DNA of 64,000 nucleotides from Catenovulum sp052056295 (GTDB lineage: Bacteria > Pseudomonadota > Gammaproteobacteria > Enterobacterales > Alteromonadaceae), in the NCBI RefSeq assembly GCF_052056295.1, contig NZ_CP182493.1:3100001-3164000 (forward strand), written 5' to 3'. Both the position numbers and the translations under genes were made by a program. A model generated the notes under the pieces. That model saw only the letters and a program-made list of their open reading frames with translations, did no database searches and had not been told where the DNA came from. Shown here one piece after another: positions 6,900 to 15,552 of the stretch (the first letter of the stretch is position 1; every line of letters starts with the position of its first letter).

Positions 6900-8339
6900 T
6901 TGAAAAATATAATTTTACTGCTGCTTAGCTTTTCTTTAATTGCCTGTATTAATACGCCTCAATATGACAAACATTGCGCTAGTCGCTCGGGTAAACCTCT
7001 CACTACTGACACAGTGAATAGTGTCGTTAAAGTTGAACCAATTTATCCTGCAAACGCAAATCAAGCTGGTTATGTACGGGCTCGATTCTCTGTGGATCAA
7101 AATGGTCGGCCGCAAAACATTAAAATATTTGAATCAGAACCAGCTGATTTGTACGACAGTGCGGCGATAAATGCAATAAAGCAGTGGCACTACACACCCG
7201 TTTGTCAGAATGGAATTTATGTAACAGCGCCAAATGATATTCAGCAAACTGAGGTGAAGCTGAGCTTTACATGGCCTGTGGTAACTATGGATACAGTTAA
7301 TAAGGCACTGCAATATCTGAAAGCACACACAAATGATGTTAAGGCTGAAGATATAAACTTAGAGGCGTCTAGCGAAGCACTACAGCAAATAACCACTTAC
7401 TTAGATAATAACCCCCACTTGTCAAATGAGACGCTAAAGATTTTGCGAGAAGCGCGAGGGTATGGACTAAAAGCGATAAATTTCAAAAGACACTACATCA
7501 ATACCGACCAAATTGAAGAATCAACTGCTAATGAGCAGGATGCTGAGGTTAATAAACAAGAAGTTATGCTGGCAATTGACGACTTAGAATTTGTTAACCA
7601 AGCCAGACCATATAGTGAAAGATATCGAGATATGGCTGGTATGGCGAGCGTGTTACTAAAAGATTATCAACTAAGTAATAGGTACTACGAGTATTGTGCC
7701 GAGATGAAAAATGCTGCGTGCATGAACATACTTGCTGTTTATTCATTTTACGGAATGAAAGACAATGTTATTAATCCACAAAAAGCGATTTATTTGCACA
7801 AACAAACTTTTAAGTTAGCTACTAGTTGGGGTTGTGCAGGCTACTTTTCTGCATTGCATCTTGCTGAAATATCTTATTTTACTCAATTTAATACAGGTGA
7901 TACTTGGCAGAACTGGTATAAAAAAGGTGAGCAGTTCTTGCCAATTCTAATAAAGGAATTTAATAAAGATGTGCCTTGTTCTTCAGCGTATGTTGGCTTA
8001 CTTAAATACATATCCTATTTAGGAGAGGGTGTGGTCAAAACTGACTATCTTGACAACGCTCTGTCGTTAGAGCCTGCAGCCTGGGAAATAGAATTAATTA
8101 ATGCATTAAAGGCCAATACAGATTTGAACCAGCCGAGCGAATATTTTTTCTCAACTAAAGCAGAGCCAACTCAATGCAATCTAGGCATGTTGTTGGTTAC
8201 GTTTGCCCATGTTACAAATAATGACAAGCTTATAAAAATTCAAACAAATAACTTTACGGACTTGGATAAAACAGAATGTAAAGATGAGTATTTAATGCTT
8301 AATTACGCCAGTTGGTTACCAGAAAGTTCGGACATTTAG
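6900..8339 (+). CDS. Lipoprotein with TonB-C-like domain, first paralogue
   Basis: A 479-residue protein starting at a TTG. It has a lipoprotein signal (MKNIILLLLSFSLIAC, lipobox L-I-A-C at residues 13-16), so it is probably outer-membrane anchored. Residues ~42-95 (V-E-P-I-Y-P ... F-x-V-D-x-x-G-x-P-x-x-I-x-I-x-E-S-E-P ... A-I-x-A-I-K-Q-W-x-Y-x-P) match the C-terminal domain of TonB-type energy transducers. The rest is helical with six or more conserved Cys (E-Y-C-A-E-M-K-N-A-A-C-M-N-I, W-G-C-A-G-Y) and looks like a solenoid. No TM anchor or Pro-rich linker of a true TonB is present. It is followed 26 bp later by a close paralogue, indicating a tandem duplication. The function is unknown. Confidence 0.75.
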   Translation: MKNIILLLLSFSLIACINTPQYDKHCASRSGKPLTTDTVNSVVKVEPIYPANANQAGYVRARFSVDQNGRPQNIKIFESEPADLYDSAAINAIKQWHYTPVCQNGIYVTAPNDIQQTEVKLSFTWPVVTMDTVNKALQYLKAHTNDVKAEDINLEASSEALQQITTYLDNNPHLSNETLKILREARGYGLKAINFKRHYINTDQIEESTANEQDAEVNKQEVMLAIDDLEFVNQARPYSERYRDMAGMASVLLKDYQLSNRYYEYCAEMKNAACMNILAVYSFYGMKDNVINPQKAIYLHKQTFKLATSWGCAGYFSALHLAEISYFTQFNTGDTWQNWYKKGEQFLPILIKEFNKDVPCSSAYVGLLKYISYLGEGVVKTDYLDNALSLEPAAWEIELINALKANTDLNQPSEYFFSTKAEPTQCNLGMLLVTFAHVTNNDKLIKIQTNNFTDLDKTECKDEYLMLNYASWLPESSDI

Positions 8340-8365
8340 CCAGCTAAAACAGGGAGTTTACTTTC

Positions 8366-9790
8366 GTGAAAAATATCATTTTACTGCTAGTTAGTTTTTC
8401 TTTAATTGCTTGTGTTAGCACACCTGAATACGATTCATCATGCACTAGTCGTTCGGGCAAACCTATGACTACTAACAAAGTTAAAAGTGTTATGCAGGTT
8501 GAACCAAGATATCCTGCTAATGCTGATCAGCCAGGATTTGTCAAAGCGCGATTCAAAGTCGACAAAAAGGGTCATCCAAAAAATATAGAAATCTTTGAAT
8601 CTGAGCCTGCTGGGATGTATGAAGATGCTGCTATTAAAGCGCTCAAGCAATGGCGTTATTCCCCTATATGCGAAAAAGGTTATTACCTAGCATCAGAAGA
8701 GGCGCAAAAAACAGAAGTTTTACTTAGATTTGATAATTTTCCAATTTCGGCAGATACAGTGAACACTGCTATGCGATATTTGAGAAAACATACACACAAA
8801 GCAAAAAGAAAAGAGATAGATATGGTCAAGTCGCTAGAAGCATTAGCACAAATTGATCAATTTATGTTAGAGAGACCAAATTTAAATCATGAATCCCTTC
8901 GTATTTTACGCAAAGCTAGAGGACTTGCTTTAATTGCGATAAACCACAAGCGAAATGGTGTTCACCAAGGGGAAGTTGATGGAGATGTGACCGATATAGG
9001 TGAGGTTAGTAAGAGTGAAATTAAGCTAGCGATAGACGACTTAGAGTTTGTTATGCAAGAGGCACCAGATAAGTATTTGTATCGAAGTATGTACTCTGCT
9101 GCGTTATTTCTGCTAGAGGATACTTTGCTCGGTAGCCGTTATCTAGAATATTGTGCTGAAATGAAGCATGCGGCTTGCATGAATATTTTGGCTTATAAAA
9201 ATTTTTATGGGCAAGATGACACAGTTATCAATCCGAAAAAAGCAATTTACTTGCATACAGAAACCTACAAAACCGGCACTGAATGGGGTTGTGCTGGTTA
9301 TTACTCATCCGGCTCTTTAGCTGAAACTGCCTATTTTTCACCCTATAAAACTGGTGATACTTGGCAAAACTGGCTTGCAAAAGCCGACGCCTTTTTTCCA
9401 AAGCTACAAGAAAGGTTTGAAAAGGAGCTTCCGTGTACTTCTGCAGATGATGAATTACTTAAATACCTGATGTATTTAGGCGAAGGGCAGCCTAAGCCCG
9501 AATTGTTGGATAACGCAATGGCGCTAGAACCCGAACCTTGGGAAATTGATTTCGTTAACGCGCTAAAAGCAAACAAAGCGGCTGAGCAGCCAATTGAATA
9601 TTTTTATCAAACTAAACCAGATTCAAAACAATGCCATTTAGGCTTTTTATTAATGATATTTGCCTATTCATCAGGCAATGATGAGCTGATTAACATCCAA
9701 CAAGGTAACTTTGCAAAGTTAGATAAAAACGAATGCGCTGATGAATATTTGCTGCTTAGTTTAGCCAATATGCTGCCCGCAGGCAGCTAA
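8366..9790 (+). CDS. Lipoprotein with TonB-C-like domain, second paralogue
   Basis: A 474-residue tandem paralogue of the gene just upstream, starting at GTG 8366 with an AGGGAG ribosome binding site. It shares the lipobox (S-L-I-A-C), the TonB-C-like domain (V-E-P-R-Y-P ... F-K-V-D-K-K-G-H-P-K-N-I-E-I-F-E-S-E-P) and the same Cys-containing helical C-terminal part. The two copies have diverged moderately, suggesting both are maintained. A 6-bp stem with a 4-nt loop (9772-9787) overlaps its final codons; the convergent creA gene ends 8 bp further on. The function is unknown; the TonB-C fold suggests a protein-protein contact at the cell envelope. Confidence 0.75.
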   Translation: MKNIILLLVSFSLIACVSTPEYDSSCTSRSGKPMTTNKVKSVMQVEPRYPANADQPGFVKARFKVDKKGHPKNIEIFESEPAGMYEDAAIKALKQWRYSPICEKGYYLASEEAQKTEVLLRFDNFPISADTVNTAMRYLRKHTHKAKRKEIDMVKSLEALAQIDQFMLERPNLNHESLRILRKARGLALIAINHKRNGVHQGEVDGDVTDIGEVSKSEIKLAIDDLEFVMQEAPDKYLYRSMYSAALFLLEDTLLGSRYLEYCAEMKHAACMNILAYKNFYGQDDTVINPKKAIYLHTETYKTGTEWGCAGYYSSGSLAETAYFSPYKTGDTWQNWLAKADAFFPKLQERFEKELPCTSADDELLKYLMYLGEGQPKPELLDNAMALEPEPWEIDFVNALKANKAAEQPIEYFYQTKPDSKQCHLGFLLMIFAYSSGNDELINIQQGNFAKLDKNECADEYLLLSLANMLPAGS

Positions 9791-9797
9791 TATCAGA

Positions 9798-10277
9798 TTA
9801 AGGTTTCTCTACCGGTTCAACATACGCCGCTGTGCCCCACAGTGGCACTGTTGATAAACTATGTTTAAAACTGCCGTCGGTTTCTTTGGTGGTGTAGCTT
9901 AAATACAATAAGGTTTGATTTTCAGCATCATAAATACGTCTAACTTTCATAGTTTTGAAAAAGATGCTTTTCGACTGTTTAAATACAACATCACCTGATT
10001 TGCTTTTATCTATATTGGTGAGCATTTGTCCGGTAATTTCACCAGTTTGACGGCAGGAAATTGAGCTATCGCTTGGGTCGGATAAACTTAAATCAGCTTC
10101 AATAGAAGCAACATGGCAAGTAACACCGGGCACAAGCGGATCTTGCATAGACGATATTTTGATATCTTTAGTAGTAAATAAACCCAGCGAAACATCACCC
10201 ACTTCTTTGTCTGAGCAGGCGCTTAAACTGCTTGCCAAAGCTGTGATTAATGCCGTTGTAATCAGTACATTTTTCAT
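9798..10277 (-). CDS. creA: CreA family protein
   Basis: A 159-residue exported protein (E. coli CreA 157 aa). The N-terminal signal is MKNVLITTALITALASSLSAC, and here it ends in a lipobox-like L-S-A-C. The body has the CreA pattern: V-x-L-G-L-F-T-x-K-D-I-K, D-P-x-V-x-G-V-T-C-H, D-P-S-D-S-S-I-x-C-R-Q, and R-R-I-Y-D-A-x-x-x-T-L-x-Y-L-x-Y. The role is unknown; in E. coli it sits beside the creBCD genes, which are absent here. It is convergent with the second lipoprotein gene and lies just downstream of the IclR gene on the same strand. Confidence 0.9.
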   Translation of the reverse strand: MKNVLITTALITALASSLSACSDKEVGDVSLGLFTTKDIKISSMQDPLVPGVTCHVASIEADLSLSDPSDSSISCRQTGEITGQMLTNIDKSKSGDVVFKQSKSIFFKTMKVRRIYDAENQTLLYLSYTTKETDGSFKHSLSTVPLWGTAAYVEPVEKP

Positions 10278-10319
10278 ATTAATTCCTTGTTTGTACGTAT
10301 TTTTATTAAGTTATACTTG

Positions 10320-11102
10320 CTAAAGGCTACCAGCATAAGCAACAGTTAAACTAGATAGTTTATTTGCGGCTGTCGCAATAATTTGTTGGGCTTGCTCAAT
10401 ATCCAATTTGGCTGCTTTATTTTTTAAATAAGGCACGGTTAGTACTGCGACAATATCGTCACTACTACCAGCATAAATTGGGTATGAAATATCAATTAAA
10501 CCTTCAATTATTGGGCTGGCAGTTAATGCAAAACCAGCTTGGCGAATTTGCTGAAGCTCCTTGGTTAACTCAACAAAATTATACTCAGGCGCTTGCTCGG
10601 CTAAACGCTCAAAAGTTTGAGCCAAAACATTTGGGCTTTTCCATGCGAGTAAAACTTTTCCCGAGCCTGACTCATGTAAATACAAGTGATGGCCTAAATG
10701 CACAGTAAAACCAACACTTGCAGGGGTATCTGCTTTAGCAACCACCACCATACGATCTTGGCTTTCAACCGCAATATGGCTAGATTGAAAAATTTCTGCC
10801 GATAAGTTTTTTAAAATAGGGTAAGCAGATTCAATAAAAGTACCAACGGGCGGTACACGCACGCCCAAATCAAACAAGCGATTGGTAATTCGATAGTAAT
10901 CAGAGCCTTCTTCTTTGGCTAAATACCCCATAGATTCAAGTGTTGTGATCATGCGGTACAACTCGTTTTTCGAGCGATTGAGTGCAGCCGAAATTTGCAC
11001 CAACGACATCGCATCTTGTTTTTCAGCCAACAATTCTAAAATCTCAAATCCTTTTTCTAGCGCAGGCGCTGTGTAGGTTCGTTTGTTTTTTTCTTCCATC
11101 AA
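10320..11102 (-). CDS. IclR family transcriptional regulator of the fucose cluster
   Basis: A 260-residue IclR protein. An N-terminal winged helix-turn-helix (about 10-70: A-L-E-K-G-F-E-I-L-E-L-L ... M-S-L-V-Q-I-S-A-A-L-N-R-S-K-N-E-L-Y-R-M-I) is followed by the IclR effector domain (~80-255, including G-S-G-K-V-L-L-A). It is transcribed away from the L-fucose catabolic genes across a 218-bp divergent region, the usual arrangement for a local regulator. It most likely represses the cluster until a pathway intermediate such as a fuconate derivative is present (inference). In Campylobacter jejuni an IclR gene also borders the fuc locus. The adjacent start codon (Met2 at 11099) is an alternative. 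Confidence 0.9.
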   Translation of the reverse strand: MMEEKNKRTYTAPALEKGFEILELLAEKQDAMSLVQISAALNRSKNELYRMITTLESMGYLAKEEGSDYYRITNRLFDLGVRVPPVGTFIESAYPILKNLSAEIFQSSHIAVESQDRMVVVAKADTPASVGFTVHLGHHLYLHESGSGKVLLAWKSPNVLAQTFERLAEQAPEYNFVELTKELQQIRQAGFALTASPIIEGLIDISYPIYAGSSDDIVAVLTVPYLKNKAAKLDIEQAQQIIATAANKLSSLTVAYAGSL

Positions 11103-11177
11103 TTCACTCTAGGTATATCTGTATTTAAACGGCTTAGATGCAGTGTGTGAAGCAGTGTAACCGAATCATAGTTATGC

Positions 11178-11214
11178 ATGAACAACTAAAGCAAACATAA
11201 CAAGAATTGTTCAT
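11178..11214. promoter_or_regulatory. Candidate IclR operator in the divergent fuc promoter region
   Basis: ATGAACAA (11178-11185) is the exact reverse complement of TTGTTCAT (11207-11214). The right half also sits in a tighter palindrome, AACAA-GAA-TTGTT (11199-11211). The site lies between the IclR gene and the first catabolic gene. The assignment is inferred from position and symmetry. Confidence 0.45.
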
Positions 11215-11320
11215 TAAAAGAACTTTGTGTTTTATATATTAAATGTATTTCACTTGTAAATTATTTTAAATGTATTAATAATGTAGCTATATAAAAATTA
11301 ATTAACAAAAATGTTGAGTT

Positions 11321-11632
11321 ATGAGCGCCATTGATAAAAGGTTTGTCCTGTTGGATGCACGTGACAATGTACTTGTATGTTGTCAAAACAGCCCAAGTGG
11401 AGAGTTAGTGCAAATAGAACAGCTACAGGTGCCCTTGAGTTGCGAGATCCAAGTAGGGCACAAAATAGCTCGAACTTTTATTCGCAAAGGCGAAAAAATT
11501 ATCAAGTATGGCGCACCTATTGGCTCTGCAACACAAGACTTAGCCATAGGTGAACACGTACATATGCACAATATGCAAAGTGATTACATTTCTAGCCACA
11601 CGCGTGCTCAACAAGTGGAAAAACGTCAATGA
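11321..11632 (+). CDS. UxaA-family dehydratase, N-terminal SAF-domain subunit
   Basis: A 103-residue SAF-domain protein corresponding to the N-terminal part of altronate/galactarate dehydratases (UxaA/GarD). Visible are G-H-K-I-A-R, the basic I-R-K-G-E-K-I-I-K-Y-G-A-P-I-G and the end motif G-E-H-V-H-M-H-N-M. In UxaA this domain carries residues that shape the metal active site. It overlaps the large subunit gene by 4 bp (ATGA), so the two are translationally coupled parts of one enzyme. In the fucose pathway it is expected to dehydrate L-fuconate to 2-keto-3-deoxy-L-fuconate. The same two-gene split occurs in the C. jejuni fuc locus (cj0482/cj0483). Confidence 0.88.
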   Translation: MSAIDKRFVLLDARDNVLVCCQNSPSGELVQIEQLQVPLSCEIQVGHKIARTFIRKGEKIIKYGAPIGSATQDLAIGEHVHMHNMQSDYISSHTRAQQVEKRQ

Positions 11633-12816
11633 AAGCTTATCTAAGAGCCGATGGGCAAAAAGGTATTCGCAATGTCGTGGTGGTGGCGTATTTAGTTGAA
11701 TGTGCTCACCATGTTGCGAGAAAAATAGTGACTCTGGCGGACAATACCGATGTGCAATTAATTGGCTTTCCGGGGTGTTATCCAAATGAATATGCCTTGG
11801 ATATGATGAAAAAACTCTGCACCCACGCTAATGTTTCAGGTGCTTTGTTGGTGTCGCTTGGTTGCGAAGGATTTAATCGCGAAGCGCTGCAACAACAAAT
11901 TATTGCCAGTGGACGAGATTGCGAAACTTTAGTTATCCAACAAAATGGTGGTACTCGTTCAACCATAGATAAAGGTTTAGCATGTGTTGCTAATTTAGTT
12001 GCCAAAGCGCAGCAAACCCCTATGGTTGATTTTGCAATATCAGAGTTAATAGTCGGCACTATTTGTGGTGGCTCAGATGGCACCAGCGGCATTAGTGCCA
12101 ACCCTGCTGTGGGGCGGGCATTTGACAAGTTAATTGCTGAACAAGCTACCTGTATTTTTGAAGAAACCGGCGAGTTAATTGGCTGCGAACAAATTATGGC
12201 AGACAGAGCAATTGATGATGAAGTTGGCCAAGCAATTATTGAGTGTGTTGAAAAAGCGGAAAATTACTATCGCATTATGGGTTATGGCAGTTTTGCCCCG
12301 GGTAATGCAGAAGGCGGTTTAACTACCCAAGAAGAAAAATCTATGGGCGCTTATGCAAAATCGGGTGCATCTAAAATTAAAGGTATTATCAAGCCTGGTG
12401 AAAAAGCCCCCGAGCATGGTTTATATTTAATGGATGTTGTACCAGACGGCGAGCCTAGGTTTGGTTTTCCAAATATTGCCGACAATGCTGAAATTGTTGA
12501 GATGATAGCATCTGGTTGCCACGTTATATTATTTACCACTGGCCGCGGCTCTGTAGTTGGCTCTGCCATATCACCAGTTATTAAAGTATGTGCAAACCCA
12601 GAAACTTACGCAAAATTAGCTGAAGATATGGATATAAACGCTGGCAAAATTATCTTAGGTCAAGCAAGTGTCGACTCGGTCGGTGAAGAAATTTACCAAC
12701 TAACATTACAGTTAGCGCAAGGTGAAAAGAGTAAATCGGAAGCACTAGGCCATCAAGAATTCTTATTAACCTATAAACAGTTTCATAAGTTAGGACCGGC
12801 TTGTTTGCCGCATTAA
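11629..12816 (+). CDS. UxaA-family dehydratase, large subunit (L-fuconate dehydratase)
   Basis: A 395-residue protein matching the C-terminal catalytic part of UxaA/GarD dehydratases. It opens R-A-D-G-Q-K-G-I-R-N-V-V-V-V, contains G-C-E (S-L-G-C-E-G-F), N-G-G-T, I-C-G-G-S-D-G-T-S-G-I-S-A-N-P-A-V-G and F-E-E-T-G-E-L-I-G-C-E, and ends in the family pattern G-R-G-S-V-V-G. With the 103-residue SAF subunit it forms a full enzyme. Altronate itself is not the likely substrate, because no uronate pathway genes are present. The fucose context (lactonase, SDR, FucP, FAHD) points to L-fuconate. The 4-bp overlap with the small subunit gene is seen directly. Confidence 0.87.
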   Translation: MKAYLRADGQKGIRNVVVVAYLVECAHHVARKIVTLADNTDVQLIGFPGCYPNEYALDMMKKLCTHANVSGALLVSLGCEGFNREALQQQIIASGRDCETLVIQQNGGTRSTIDKGLACVANLVAKAQQTPMVDFAISELIVGTICGGSDGTSGISANPAVGRAFDKLIAEQATCIFEETGELIGCEQIMADRAIDDEVGQAIIECVEKAENYYRIMGYGSFAPGNAEGGLTTQEEKSMGAYAKSGASKIKGIIKPGEKAPEHGLYLMDVVPDGEPRFGFPNIADNAEIVEMIASGCHVILFTTGRGSVVGSAISPVIKVCANPETYAKLAEDMDINAGKIILGQASVDSVGEEIYQLTLQLAQGEKSKSEALGHQEFLLTYKQFHKLGPACLPH

Positions 12817-12827
12817 TGGAATAAACC

Positions 12828-13841
12828 ATGATTAAAAACACAATTGCCAATACAGATATTCAAATTACCCAGCTCGGTTTAGGTTGTGCTGGGTTAGGCA
12901 ATTTGTATCAAGCTGTCTCGGATGAATCTGTGCAGGCTACTCTTAGTCAAGCGCTTAGCTGTGGGATTAATTATTTTGATACAGCGCCTTATTATGGTTT
13001 TGGTTATAGCGAACGTAGATTAGGTGATGTATTGCGTGCGCAGCCAAATAACCAATATGTCATTTCAACCAAAGTAGGGCGTTTGCTGAAACCGAGTAAA
13101 CAAGACGTCAGCCAAAACCGTCATGGTTTTGCTTCACCTATGCCATTTGAGTCTGTATATGATTATAGCTACGACGGGGTTATGCGTTCGTTTGAAGATA
13201 GCTTACAGCGACTTGGTTTAGACAAAATAGATATTTTGTTGATGCATGATATCGGTCAAGTGACTCACCAACAGCAACACGCTCAAATGTTTAAAACGGC
13301 TATGCAAGGCGGTTATAAAGCAATGGATGAGTTGCGTTCGCAAGGTTTAGTTAAAGCCATTGGTTTGGGGGTTAACGAGTATCAAGTATGTGAACAAGCT
13401 ATGGATTACGGCTACTTTAATTGTTTTTTATTGGCCGGCCGTTACACCTTACTAGAGCAAGCTGCGTTAACCAGCTTTTTACCTAAATGCCTAGCGCACA
13501 ATAGCTCTATTATTTTAGGTGGTCCATATAACTCGGGCATTTTAGCCAGTGGCACACAAACAAATGCACCTCTGTATTACAACTATGCGCCAGCTAGCCA
13601 GCAGATTATTGATAAAGTTGAACAAATCGAACAAGTTTGCCAACAATTTGCTATACCGCTTGCCGCCGCTGCTGTGCAATTTCCACTGTTTCATCCAGCT
13701 GTGGTTAATGTTATTCCGGGTATGAGCAGCGCCGAGCAAGTGCAAAATACAGTCACAAACTTTAACTTAAAGATAGATCCTGAATTTTGGTTAGCGCTAA
13801 AAAACCTAGGGTTAATTGCCGAGGATGCGCCCTGCCAATGA
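12828..13841 (+). CDS. Aldo/keto reductase, L-fucose dehydrogenase
   Basis: A 337-residue aldo/keto reductase of the D-threo-aldose / L-fucose 1-dehydrogenase type. The AKR tetrad is visible: Asp51 and Tyr55 or Tyr56 in F-D-T-A-P-Y-Y-G, Lys82 in S-T-K-V-G-R, and His140 in L-M-H-D-I-G. The G-x-G-V-N-E and P-G-M-S-S-A-E-Q-V motifs contribute to cofactor binding. It should oxidise L-fucose to L-fucono-lactone with NAD(P)+, the first step of the pathway. It starts 11 bp after the dehydratase gene and overlaps the lactonase gene by 4 bp. Confidence 0.88.
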   Translation: MIKNTIANTDIQITQLGLGCAGLGNLYQAVSDESVQATLSQALSCGINYFDTAPYYGFGYSERRLGDVLRAQPNNQYVISTKVGRLLKPSKQDVSQNRHGFASPMPFESVYDYSYDGVMRSFEDSLQRLGLDKIDILLMHDIGQVTHQQQHAQMFKTAMQGGYKAMDELRSQGLVKAIGLGVNEYQVCEQAMDYGYFNCFLLAGRYTLLEQAALTSFLPKCLAHNSSIILGGPYNSGILASGTQTNAPLYYNYAPASQQIIDKVEQIEQVCQQFAIPLAAAAVQFPLFHPAVVNVIPGMSSAEQVQNTVTNFNLKIDPEFWLALKNLGLIAEDAPCQ

Positions 13842-14731
13842 ATGCATCACAACACATTCAATCATCAAAGCAGATTGCCAAAATAGATTCACATCAGCAT
13901 TTTTGGTCTCTTGCTCGTAACGATTATCATTGGTTAACAGCTGAGTTAACTGAGCTGTATCAGGATTTTTTACCAGAGCAGCTAATGCCTTATATGCAGC
14001 AAGCAAATGTGCAAGCAACAGTATTGGTGCAAGCGGCTGAAACAACAGCGGAAACTCATTATATGTTGGCATTAGCCGCAGAGCACTCGTTTATTCGCGG
14101 CGTTGTTGGTTGGGTTAATTTGGCTGATGAGCAGGTATTTGCGCAGTTACAAGATTTTGCGAGTAATCCAGTATTTAAAGGTATTCGGCCAATGCTGCAG
14201 GATATCGACGATGATAAATGGATTTTACAACCTCAGTTTGCCGCCATTTTTGACTATTTAATTGCCGAAAATTTAACTTTTGATGCCTTGGTTTTACCAA
14301 AACACTTACCGCATATCTATCAACTAGCTTGTCAGTATCCACAATTAAAAATCGTAATAGATCACGCTGCTAAACCACAAATTGATGCAATTCATGCCGG
14401 TGATATTAAATCGTCCGCTTGGTTTTATTGGATGAATAAACTAGCGCAATTACCGCAGGTGTATTGCAAGTTATCTGGTTTAGTTACCCAAATCGCTAGC
14501 CCTAGCGACAAAGTTTATATAGACAATTTTGCCAAGGCGTTATTGCAAATGTTCACCAGTAAAAAGCTGATGTGGGGCAGTGACTGGCCGGTATTAAATT
14601 TAGCTTCTAATTACCAAGAGTGGCTGAGCATTAGTGAACAAGTGTTGCACTTGCTCAACCCGCAGCAGCAAGCCGATGTGTGTTTTAACAATGCAGTCGA
14701 GTTTTACAACTTACAACTAAATGTGGAATAA
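13838..14731 (+). CDS. Amidohydrolase-family L-fuconolactonase
   Basis: A 297-residue amidohydrolase (Amidohydro_2) from ATG 13838, which overlaps the upstream stop as ATGA; starts further upstream lie inside the aldo/keto reductase gene. It opens with the metal-site motif I-D-S-H-Q-H-F-W, has V-I-D-H-A-A-K-P at about 185 and ends with W-G-S-D-W-P-V. These match COG3618 lactonases acting on L-fucono- or L-rhamnono-lactone. It hydrolyses the lactone made by the upstream dehydrogenase to L-fuconate. It sits 3 bp from the SDR gene. Confidence 0.88.
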   Translation: MNASQHIQSSKQIAKIDSHQHFWSLARNDYHWLTAELTELYQDFLPEQLMPYMQQANVQATVLVQAAETTAETHYMLALAAEHSFIRGVVGWVNLADEQVFAQLQDFASNPVFKGIRPMLQDIDDDKWILQPQFAAIFDYLIAENLTFDALVLPKHLPHIYQLACQYPQLKIVIDHAAKPQIDAIHAGDIKSSAWFYWMNKLAQLPQVYCKLSGLVTQIASPSDKVYIDNFAKALLQMFTSKKLMWGSDWPVLNLASNYQEWLSISEQVLHLLNPQQQADVCFNNAVEFYNLQLNVE

Positions 14732-14734
14732 AGA

Positions 14735-15517
14735 ATGATGGCTGAACAAAGTTATACAGGCAAAACTATTGTGGTTACTGGCGGCGGTAGCGGCATAGGT
14801 AAAGAAACCTGCTTACAAATGGCAAAGTTAGGTGGCAAGCTGATCATTATGGATGTTGATGAGGCGAGCGCGGCTGCGGTACAACAACAAATAATCGAAC
14901 AAGGTGGCCAAGCACAAAGCATTATTGTAGATATTTCTAATACCCAAGCGGTTAAAGATGCACTGCAACCCATATTGGCGCAAACAAGCATAGATGTGTT
15001 GGTTAATAACGCTGGCATAGCGCATATAGGCAATATCGAAAACACCGCAGAAGAAGATTTAGATCGCATCTATCAAGTGAATGTAAAAGGTGTTTATAAC
15101 ATGCTTGCTGCAATTATTCCTGCAATGAAAGAACAAAAATCTGGGGTGATTTTAAATTTAGCGTCAATCGCTTCAAGTGTTGGTATTAGCGACCGTTTTG
15201 CTTATTCAATGAGTAAAGGTGCGGTATTAACTATGACTTACTCAGTTGCGCGTGATTACATCGACTATGGTATTCGCTGTAACTGCATCTCTCCAGGCCG
15301 AGTACACACGCCATTTGTTGATAACTTTCTCGCAAAAAATTATCCAGACAAGCAAGCAGAAATGTTTGAAAAATTATCCAAATCACAACCTATTGGCCGC
15401 ATGGCCGAGGTAGCGGAAATTGCGGCGTTAATTTGTTATTTATGCTCAGAGCAAGCTGCGTTTATAACCGGCAGCAATTTCCCAATTGATGGTGGATTTG
15501 TCACGCTGAATAACTAA
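14735..15517 (+). CDS. SDR oxidoreductase (2-keto-3-deoxy-L-fuconate dehydrogenase)
   Basis: A 260-residue classical short-chain dehydrogenase. The cofactor motif is T-G-G-G-S-G-I-G (residues ~12-19), followed by N-N-A-G, the catalytic Ser in N-L-A-S-I-A-S and Y-S-M-S-K. The acidic residue after the second beta strand (I-I-M-D-V-D) favours NAD+. In context it should oxidise 2-keto-3-deoxy-L-fuconate to the 2,4-diketo acid, the substrate of the FAHD enzyme encoded two genes downstream. The start could be 14735 or the adjacent ATG at 14738. Confidence 0.88.
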   Translation: MMAEQSYTGKTIVVTGGGSGIGKETCLQMAKLGGKLIIMDVDEASAAAVQQQIIEQGGQAQSIIVDISNTQAVKDALQPILAQTSIDVLVNNAGIAHIGNIENTAEEDLDRIYQVNVKGVYNMLAAIIPAMKEQKSGVILNLASIASSVGISDRFAYSMSKGAVLTMTYSVARDYIDYGIRCNCISPGRVHTPFVDNFLAKNYPDKQAEMFEKLSKSQPIGRMAEVAEIAALICYLCSEQAAFITGSNFPIDGGFVTLNN

Positions 15518-15552
15518 TCTGAACTCTGATTAATTTAAAAAAGGGTAGACCA

